Source of the DNA: Oscillospiraceae bacterium
Lineage (GTDB): Bacteria > Bacillota > Clostridia > Oscillospirales > Ruminococcaceae
Assembly: GCA_900768995.1 (NCBI GenBank)
Contig: CAAGEZ010000003.1
Coordinates: 1 to 11,620 of the forward strand
Reading direction: 5' to 3'
DNA: 11,620 nt
Shown here one piece after another: positions 6,203-11,620 of the stretch. The notes under the pieces are model-generated. The model made no database searches. It was not told the origin of the DNA and saw only the letters and a list, made by a program, of their open reading frames with translations. Each line of letters begins with the position of its first letter. Position 1 is the stretch's first letter. A program made the position numbers and the translations under genes.

Positions 6203-8428
6203 TTAAAGCTCCTGTCCGCTCTTGTCTTTGGCTTTAGACTTGTCCTTAACAGCCTGTGAAAGTGCCTTGAATTTCTCCTGTGCAAACTGTTTAAGTCCGC
6301 CGAGAGTCTGCCTGTCGGGAAATTTGCTGTCCCTTATGCTCTTTTCAAATGATCTGCTTATATCTGCCGCACTCTTTTCGGAAATGCCTATTTGGGAAAG
6401 TTTTTCGGGGTCAATATCTCTAACGGGCATTATGAGGGACTGTCCACTTTCCTTTGCGGTTATCTCTATCATCTTACTTGAAAGCTGACATACCTTTGCT
6501 TCTGTGTGTTCCAGAATATGTGCATCGTTCACTACCTCATCGGCTATGAGCTGTTTCATAACCAAAGCTGTGGAAATATCGTCAACAAGTCCGAAGTCAT
6601 CTCGGAGTGCCTTTTCTACCTCTGACATAGGAGTGCCTTTTTCTATCTGCACATACTGATAGTTCTCGGCATCATCTCTTATGATTATGGTGCTGTCTTT
6701 GAGATTGTAGTATCCCATATCCCGAAGCTCTGCATTGTTCTGTTCATAGGAATCAAACCTCAATGCTGTTGGATTTCCGTCACGTTCCTTGTCAAAGGAA
6801 CGTGCTTCTATGTCGGTGTCCCTATATGAAGCTGCCACCTTGTCGGCAATTTCCTTTGCAGATACCTCGGAATATCCCATTTGTGAAAGCATTGCCTGAA
6901 CCTGTTTTACGGGCATAACGGGAATGACGGCAAACTTGTTGGTATTGTTATCGAGAACACAGCATTTCGCACCGTTGTCCTTTGGCAACTCCCCGATACA
7001 TTCAGCCCTGCCGATCACTTTCTGCGAAAGCTGTGACTGTGCAAGATACTCGCCGATATTCGGAATATCCGCATAGACAATTTCGGATTTTTCCGCTGTA
7101 TATGAAAATGTTTCTTTCTGCTTGTCCGTAAGTGCCTTATTAACGTCATCGAGCAGCTTGTTTACAGTCTTGCTGTTAAGACCTCTTTCCTTGAGGGCTA
7201 TCCGCATTTCCTCGGCACTTCCCATTTTCACGCTGATAAGCTCATTTTTCTTTGCATTGAAAAGGTCGATACGCCGAAGCTCTCCGCCCTCTGTGCCGTA
7301 CTTATACACGGCTGTATCTTTATTTATATGCCTGTTACGGGTATTGAAAAATGAGGTAAGTTCACTTCCGCTGACAACTCTTTTCACATTTCCGCTTACG
7401 TCATACACGGGATAATTCTTTTCAAGGTCAAGCTCCGATTTCAGCGTTTTACCCCCGTTTATCATTTCGGCTTCCGTTTTGCCTATGCGGATATAGTCCT
7501 GTCCCGATGTGTTGGGTACTCGCATAAAATAGCTGTCCGAGGTATTAAGCTCCTCGATATTGAGCTTTTCCATATCCAGAGTAATGACATTATCATATAC
7601 TTCGATAAGGAAGTCCTCGCTTTCCTGTAGGCTCTCCTTATATTCTTCCCTTGCCTTTTCGACCTTTTCGGAAATATCCGTGCTGTATTTCACGGCTATT
7701 TTATCTCCGAAAGGCACAAATGAAATATCCAGATCATCTGCCTTTGCAATGGAAGCAAGCTCTTTGGCTTCATCAGCAGTCAGAGCATAGGCTTCAAAGT
7801 CAAGCTCGTCCAGAGGTGCAGTCTGATCGTATCGTGTGACTTCGATATTCCCGACTTGCTTTTTGACCTGCTCCGCTTCTGCCATAGCCTTTGAATACTG
7901 CCCATCATATTCTTTTGGGACAACATTCATATACATATCGCTGTCGGTCTTAAATGTAATAACGGGAATATCGTATTTGTTCATCACCCTGCTGACAAGT
8001 CCTATATCCTCGGCATCAATAAGGTCTTTCCCGTCCTTGACGATTATCTTGTCCGAATTTTCCGCAAGGTCATTTGCCACAACGTGCTTCATTGCCGTTT
8101 GCAGTAAGTCAAGCTGGCTTGCGGGAACGGCAAGCACGGCATTGTTGTTATCTCCTACCTGTGCATTGAAATATGAGCCGCCCATTTTCTTTATGGTTTC
8201 CTCTATTTCGGGCAGCTTATTTGCAGGGACAGTTACAAATTTGAAATCTGCTCCTGCCTTTTGGAGCTTTGCGAAATTTGATTTTGAGAGCTTTCCTACC
8301 TTTATCTTGGGGGTATCCTTCTTCTGATAGCCCCCTCCCCTGTGCTTTTCCCTTTCAATATCACTTACAATATCCAGAATACGCTTTAAAAGCTCAACAA
8401 AGGTGCTGCAAGCGTCATCACCGATCAT
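6203..8428 (-). CDS. Large PcfB-like (DUF3801-type) transfer accessory protein with internal repeats
   Basis: This 741-residue soluble protein sits directly before the coupling-protein gene, where pCF10 has pcfB, whose product helps dock the relaxosome on the coupling ATPase. The N-terminus (1-120) has the PcfB layout: a short helix, a basic Gly/Lys stretch (HRGGGYQKK), then an alpha/beta unit resembling DUF3801 (about 40-118). Similar helix-strand units seem to recur at about 128-172 and 210-250. In the second half a different unit recurs near 398-435, 500-537 and 664-700 (for example MPVKQVQAMLSQMGYS and MPVRDIDPEKLSQIGIS). The C-terminus is a Lys-rich helix. PcfB itself is much smaller. 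It has no membrane segment or nuclease motif that I see. The ATG overlaps the lipoprotein stop by one base (TAATG), with AAGGAG 10 bases upstream. The PcfB call is moderate and the repeats are my own reading. Confidence 0.6.
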   Translation of the reverse strand: MIGDDACSTFVELLKRILDIVSDIEREKHRGGGYQKKDTPKIKVGKLSKSNFAKLQKAGADFKFVTVPANKLPEIEETIKKMGGSYFNAQVGDNNNAVLAVPASQLDLLQTAMKHVVANDLAENSDKIIVKDGKDLIDAEDIGLVSRVMNKYDIPVITFKTDSDMYMNVVPKEYDGQYSKAMAEAEQVKKQVGNIEVTRYDQTAPLDELDFEAYALTADEAKELASIAKADDLDISFVPFGDKIAVKYSTDISEKVEKAREEYKESLQESEDFLIEVYDNVITLDMEKLNIEELNTSDSYFMRVPNTSGQDYIRIGKTEAEMINGGKTLKSELDLEKNYPVYDVSGNVKRVVSGSELTSFFNTRNRHINKDTAVYKYGTEGGELRRIDLFNAKKNELISVKMGSAEEMRIALKERGLNSKTVNKLLDDVNKALTDKQKETFSYTAEKSEIVYADIPNIGEYLAQSQLSQKVIGRAECIGELPKDNGAKCCVLDNNTNKFAVIPVMPVKQVQAMLSQMGYSEVSAKEIADKVAASYRDTDIEARSFDKERDGNPTALRFDSYEQNNAELRDMGYYNLKDSTIIIRDDAENYQYVQIEKGTPMSEVEKALRDDFGLVDDISTALVMKQLIADEVVNDAHILEHTEAKVCQLSSKMIEITAKESGQSLIMPVRDIDPEKLSQIGISEKSAADISRSFEKSIRDSKFPDRQTLGGLKQFAQEKFKALSQAVKDKSKAKDKSGQEL

Positions 8429-9345
8429 TATTTCGTCACTCCTTCCGTTTCTTCAATATGTTCTGCCGGAACATCGGTATTTTCAGGTGTTTCCTCTGCG
8501 AAAATATCTATCCTGTCCTCATCGGTACATCCGTATGAGAATGGGGACATATTGAACATAAGGGTAACATCTGCATCTGCGGCATTTGCCCAGCCGTTGG
8601 GAAGTGACAGGGGCAGAATACGCTTTATTCCCACTCCGTTTGTCACAAATGCAGGAGAATATTCCTGCGGTGAATAATCCGAATAATTATATGTTTTGGG
8701 CTTTGTTATGCTTTTCAGCAGGTCACGCTGCTTTATATCAAAATTCTCATCTGTGCCTGCGTATGTCACGCCGTATCTGCCTACAATATTCACTTTCAAA
8801 AAATGTGTGCTGAAAACCGCCTGTCGGTTTTCTCCGTTGTCCGCACCGAAGATACGCTCCTCGGCTTCTGAATAGCTGACCTTGTTTTCCTTATGGCTCT
8901 TTGCATATCCGACAGAGTTTGCCGAATAGCCGAAGTTGTAGTAAAGCTCGTCACGGTTAGTTCCAAGCTCCGCACATATCCCGTCTGCGGTCATATTGCT
9001 GTTCTCTGCCCATATTTCAAGGAGCTTGTCGGGGTTAAGTCTGATAAGGTAAATTGCCGTTCCGTCTATTTCCTTATTTATATTGATGCTTTCGGAATAG
9101 TACACTTCCCACATTTCCGGGGAAAGAAGGTCATTCTTTTCAAGTCCGATCGTTCGGGAATAATACTGATAGTCTGTAAGGTCTGAAAACTCGTCCTCAT
9201 CGGTCATATCATTTTCAAACCAGCTCCGCACAGCTTTCAGTTCCTTTTCCTGCGGTGTAAGCTCATCATCGGCAGATGTACTCATACAGCCTGTAAGCAT
9301 AACCGCCGCTCCCATAAGAAATCCCACGCACTTTTTCAGCTTCAT
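8428..9345 (-). CDS. Lipoprotein of unknown function, first gene of the coupling-protein operon
   Basis: This 305-residue protein starts with a lipoprotein signal: basic MKLKK, a hydrophobic stretch, then LTGC with the lipidated Cys at 20. The mature protein should be anchored outside the membrane. It is acidic (SWFENDMTDEDEFSDL near the start; EETPENTDVPAEHIEETEG at the end), rich in Tyr and Asn, and shows no second membrane segment or catalytic motif that I recognise. It is the promoter-proximal gene of the operon, downstream of the extended -10 at 9382-9390, and its TAA overlaps the next ATG by one base. That coupling suggests a part in conjugation, for example as a surface part of the channel or an exclusion protein, but the sequence does not decide between these. 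The RBS (AAAGGGA) is modest. Confidence 0.75.
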   Translation of the reverse strand: MKLKKCVGFLMGAAVMLTGCMSTSADDELTPQEKELKAVRSWFENDMTDEDEFSDLTDYQYYSRTIGLEKNDLLSPEMWEVYYSESININKEIDGTAIYLIRLNPDKLLEIWAENSNMTADGICAELGTNRDELYYNFGYSANSVGYAKSHKENKVSYSEAEERIFGADNGENRQAVFSTHFLKVNIVGRYGVTYAGTDENFDIKQRDLLKSITKPKTYNYSDYSPQEYSPAFVTNGVGIKRILPLSLPNGWANAADADVTLMFNMSPFSYGCTDEDRIDIFAEETPENTDVPAEHIEETEGVTK

Positions 9346-9381
9346 TGTTCTATCCCTTTCGTTTGTGTTTTTGATATTTCT

Positions 9382-9390
9382 ATTATATCA
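9382..9390 (-). promoter_or_regulatory. Extended -10 promoter of the lipoprotein-pcfB-virD4 operon
   Basis: On the minus strand TGATATAAT (9390-9382) is a perfect extended -10 (TG, one base, TATAAT), placed 36 bases before the lipoprotein ATG. No good -35 is present at 16-18 bases, as is usual for extended -10 promoters or for promoters needing an activator. It is the only strong promoter I see before this operon. Confidence 0.65.
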
Positions 9391-9560
9391 AATCGTGAAA
9401 ATCGGAATTTATGAACGGAGGGGTGATAGATGTGATAGTTTCTGACAGGTTATGATAAGCTATTAGTGGTTATGAGTGTGTAAATTCATTGTTTGGCAAT
9501 GGGATTTATGATAAGATGCGTGCTTGAATATTTTGTAAATTAAATATGAATATTCATTTT
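9391..9560. promoter_or_regulatory. Repeat-rich intergenic region upstream of the transfer operon
   Basis: The 274-base gap at 9346-9619 has no supported gene. Next to the promoter it holds direct repeats: GTGATAG at 9423-9429 and 9432-9438 (9-base period), GGTTATGA at 9449-9456 and 9469-9476 (20-base period), and TATGATAAG at 9451-9459 and 9507-9515. There is also a CATTG/CAATG inverted repeat (9487-9501) and a perfect palindrome ATGAATATTCAT (9546-9557). These may be binding sites for a regulator; none matches a site I can name. Confidence 0.35.
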
Positions 9561-9564
9561 AGAG

Positions 9565-9604
9565 AAATAAAAAAGGACCTATGCTGTTATATGCACAAGT
9601 CCTT
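9565..9604 (-). terminator. Intrinsic terminator after the acidic lipoprotein gene
   Basis: On the minus strand AAGGACTTGTGC (9604-9593) pairs along its full 12 bases with GCATAGGTCCTT (9584-9573), with two G-U pairs and an 8-base loop. U-rich sequence (9574-9569, then AUUU) follows directly. It lies 15 bases past the stop codon and insulates the transfer operon from the genes to its right. Confidence 0.85.
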
Positions 9605-9619
9605 ATGGCTGTTTTTTCA

Positions 9620-10408
9620 TTAATAATAAAATGAATCCAAGTCTATTATAGTTATTTCATCATCTGCAATAGTCATTTCTAACGTTTCAAAATCTGAAAA
9701 AAACTCTAAATTTTGTTCTATTTCGCTTATTGAATCGTTTAATTCTTCTTCGGTACATATTATTTTTTTACCTTGTGATTCAATATAAAACTCTTCGGGC
9801 TTTGACGTACCCGAAAAATGAACGTGCTTTATTTCATTGATCTTATCTCCAAGATAAATGAAATTCGTTTCAGATGTAGCGTAGGTATTAAGGCCATAGT
9901 TTTCAATGTATTTTATTATAATTTGCGAGCCTTTTGTATCATATAACAGATTCGCTTCATCAAATGAGCTGAAGCTGTAAATAAGCTGCGGATCATTTAT
10001 ATTTTTAATAATATAATATAGTGTACCGTTAAACGACCCTTCTGATACCAGTGCATCGCTATTGCTGTCATTATCATAATCAAACAAGTATATCACTAAA
10101 TTAGGATAATATAAGAGAAGCGTATCATCATCTTTTAATTTTATTAAATATTCCTTAAGAGGGATAAAATACTGAAAATCCGCCTCCAATTCGTTATTAT
10201 CCTCATTTAATTCCGTAGAACTTGCATTAACAGCATCTTCATCGGCAATAGCTTCCGTAGTTTCGTTAAAAGCCGTCTCGGCAACAAAGCTGTCTGTAGT
10301 TCTGCTCTCATTTTCCAAGTTATTATCTGAAAAATTGCTGTGGAAACAGCTTGTTAGAAATAACAATGCATTAAAAAAGATTATTAAAGCTTTTAATTTT
10401 TTTTTCAA
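9620..10408 (-). CDS. Acidic lipoprotein of unknown function with a calcium-loop-like segment
   Basis: This 262-residue protein starts at TTG (10408); an in-frame TAA stands just before it and the next codons give MKKKLKALIIFF. A hydrophobic stretch ends in the lipobox LTSC (Cys21), so it should be a surface lipoprotein. Residues 22-85 are Asn, Asp, Glu, Ser and Thr rich, like a flexible spacer. A segment near 105-118 (DYDNDSNSDALV) resembles an Asp-rich calcium loop in FG-GAP or VCBS-type proteins. The rest alternates strand-like aromatic and acidic segments. I recognise no family. Codon use is more AT-rich than in the transfer genes. It follows the surface-protein gene at 10500 by 91 bases, so both may share a transcript. 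The RBS is weak (AAAGGTG about 13 bases away). Confidence 0.7.
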   Translation of the reverse strand: MKKKLKALIIFFNALLFLTSCFHSNFSDNNLENESRTTDSFVAETAFNETTEAIADEDAVNASSTELNEDNNELEADFQYFIPLKEYLIKLKDDDTLLLYYPNLVIYLFDYDNDSNSDALVSEGSFNGTLYYIIKNINDPQLIYSFSSFDEANLLYDTKGSQIIIKYIENYGLNTYATSETNFIYLGDKINEIKHVHFSGTSKPEEFYIESQGKKIICTEEELNDSISEIEQNLEFFSDFETLEMTIADDEITIIDLDSFYY

Positions 10409-10424
10409 TTACACCACACACCTT

Positions 10425-10478
10425 TGATAAGGTATCAGAAGCATTATTCAAATGCTTCTGATTAGCCATTTGTTATCA
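10425..10478. repeat. Perfect 12-bp inverted repeat nested in a shorter one
   Basis: ATCAGAAGCATT (10434-10445) and AATGCTTCTGAT (10451-10462) form a perfect inverted repeat with a 5-base loop. An outer pair TGATAA (10425-10430) and TTATCA (10473-10478) flanks it. It lies between the stop of the surface-protein gene and the TTG of the acidic lipoprotein. Neither strand has a U run after the stem, so it is not a standard intrinsic terminator. It may be a leader hairpin, an mRNA-stabilising end or an operator. Confidence 0.65.
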
Positions 10479-10499
10479 GTATACTATAATTGGCAAATT

Positions 10500-11620
10500 C
10501 TAAAAATTCCTATTAGCAAAAAAATCTTTTACTATTTTATAGCAATAAAGGAACTCATCCGACATAGTTTCCTCTCCTCCTAAATGTTTATTATATATAT
10601 CAGCTACTTCATTATAACTATTTCCATAATACAACAAAGCATAATATAGTTGTTCATTTTTTTCAACCTTTCTTGAAGCATTTTCTAGATTGTTTTGTAA
10701 TGAAACAACGCCACACACTAAATTACCAAAATGACAATCACGCGAACAACATGTAGCATAATATTCACCGGTTCCCTTAGATGAATAATATGTGTATTCA
10801 CTTTTTTTATCTAATCTCATAGCATAATCCGACCATGACTTTACTACAAGATCACCATTAAAAATAGCACTTGCTACATTACGCTGAGCCCAAACATTGC
10901 AGGCCATATACCCAGTGCCCTTTTTTTCGCTATCGTCAGAACCAACGCCTTTCCATGTTGTAGGATATGTACCTAATTGTGTTTCGTGCATACTAATCAT
11001 AATCATTTGTAAAAAATCAATACCATTAGATTTACACATCTGATACAAGAAACCTAACTCATCTTGTGAAATCAAACCTTTGGTTACAGTTGATACCTTA
11101 ACCGCCCCTCCTCCAGCAGTCCAATAAGTAGTGTACTCTAAACCATCTAAACAAGATTTATCGCTAAACATTATCTTCAACAATGTTTCGTTGCTGTCAT
11201 CAACTTTAACAAATGAATTATGAACATAACCATACGCACCGTTATAGTAAATTCTTACCCAACTGTCGTTATCTGTTATTGTAACATATTTGACCTCATA
11301 GTCGGTGCCATTTTTATTATCAATTACTTCCAACGTTGTTGAAGTCAAATCAGGTAAGGCCTTTAAAGGAATTGACAAACCACTAAGTTTAATTATATCG
11401 GACTTATCAAGATTAAATGTTACAAAGGCGTTGTTATAATTATCCTTAATATCGTTATTATTCTCGCAATATTTTAAAGTGTTTTTGTCATACTTGTCAA
11501 TAATACCATCGTTATCACTATCCGCATCACAAGGATTAGAATTAATTGGAAGAATACGCCAATCGTCTTTATCTATAACGCCTGCAGCAGTAGCATATCT
11601 CATCAACTTATCTGGAACAT
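10500..11620 (-). CDS. Partial surface protein: calcium repeat, SH3-like and lysozyme-like segments (5' end outside the window)
   Basis: The frame is open to the right edge (VPDKLMRYATAAG...), so the true start lies outside; 372 residues are visible. Counting from the first visible Val, residues 28-44 (NPCDADSDNDGIIDKYD) form a thrombospondin type-3-like calcium-binding repeat, common in exported proteins of Clostridia. Residues about 75-140, ending in WVRIYYNGAYGYVHNSFVKV, look like a bacterial SH3 domain that binds cell wall. From about 180 to the end, ISMHETQLGTY (207-217) carries a Glu placed as in lysozyme- or glucosaminidase-like folds, and six Cys (CCSRDC and others) suggest disulphides. 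A wall-binding peptidoglycan hydrolase is my best guess. The gene is clearly AT-richer than the transfer genes. TTG 11606 or ATG 11603 are only internal candidates. Confidence 0.65.
   Translation of the reverse strand, partial: VPDKLMRYATAAGVIDKDDWRILPINSNPCDADSDNDGIIDKYDKNTLKYCENNNDIKDNYNNAFVTFNLDKSDIIKLSGLSIPLKALPDLTSTTLEVIDNKNGTDYEVKYVTITDNDSWVRIYYNGAYGYVHNSFVKVDDSNETLLKIMFSDKSCLDGLEYTTYWTAGGGAVKVSTVTKGLISQDELGFLYQMCKSNGIDFLQMIMISMHETQLGTYPTTWKGVGSDDSEKKGTGYMACNVWAQRNVASAIFNGDLVVKSWSDYAMRLDKKSEYTYYSSKGTGEYYATCCSRDCHFGNLVCGVVSLQNNLENASRKVEKNEQLYYALLYYGNSYNEVADIYNKHLGGEETMSDEFLYCYKIVKDFFANRNF

Noticed and set aside
7836..8327. Plus-strand frame of 163 codons opposite the PcfB-like gene
   Set aside because: Antisense shadow of a well-supported coding frame; composition (Ser, Phe, Leu rich) is typical of a reversed frame.
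9546..9557. Palindrome ATGAATATTCAT considered as an attachment or transfer-origin site
   Set aside because: A 12-bp palindrome in AT-rich DNA is weak evidence; no nick motif, integrase gene or matching copy is visible, so it is listed only as part of the repeat-rich region.
1..11620. Search for CRISPR arrays, tRNA or rRNA genes, insertion sequences and integrase or relaxase genes
   Set aside because: None seen: no regularly spaced repeats, no cloverleaf-like sequence, no transposase or relaxase motifs in the translated frames.

Overview
The window looks like part of an integrative and conjugative element (ICE) of the Tn1549/CTn type found in gut Firmicutes (Clostridia). A Ruminococcus-like or other Oscillospiraceae host is my inference. 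It rests on the gene set (PcfB-like protein, VirD4/TcpA-type coupling ATPase, Maff2-like protein, TrbL/VirB6-like channel protein, PrgI), on Gram-positive style ribosome-binding sites, and on a surface protein with a thrombospondin type-3-like calcium repeat. Every gene I support is on the minus strand, so transcription runs from high to low coordinates. No gap between genes exceeds 300 bases; the largest is 9346-9619.

Right part (about 9600-11620): two visibly AT-richer genes. One is the C-terminal part of a surface protein (calcium-repeat segment, SH3-like segment, lysozyme-like or glucosaminidase-like segment) that runs off the right edge. The other is an acidic lipoprotein with a TTG start. 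A perfect 12-bp inverted repeat lies between them and an intrinsic terminator follows the lipoprotein. This may be ICE cargo or flanking DNA.

Central part (about 3790-9390): a promoter with an extended -10 (9382-9390) precedes a tightly packed operon. It holds a lipoprotein, a 741-residue PcfB-like protein with internal repeats, the VirD4-like coupling ATPase and a 52-residue charged protein that is easily missed. A strong terminator ends it (3794-3842).

Left part (about 80-3690): a Maff2-like protein with the layout of a VirB2/TrbC pilin precursor stands almost alone between two terminator hairpins. Read-through past the second hairpin would express a TrbL/VirB6-like membrane protein, a C5-cytosine DNA methyltransferase, PrgI and a CobU-like P-loop protein, which are separated by 0-3 bases or overlap by one. 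At the far left are a possible 24-residue ORF and a promoter facing out of the window, where I would expect virB4.

The genes fit one conjugation machine: substrate recruitment (PcfB-like, VirD4), channel (TrbL, PrgI) and a small abundant pilin-like subunit. The unusual parts are the two enzymes inside the channel operon. One is a methyltransferase with a repeat-built recognition region. The other is a cobinamide-kinase homologue that keeps its ATP loop but lacks the histidine used for guanylyl transfer.
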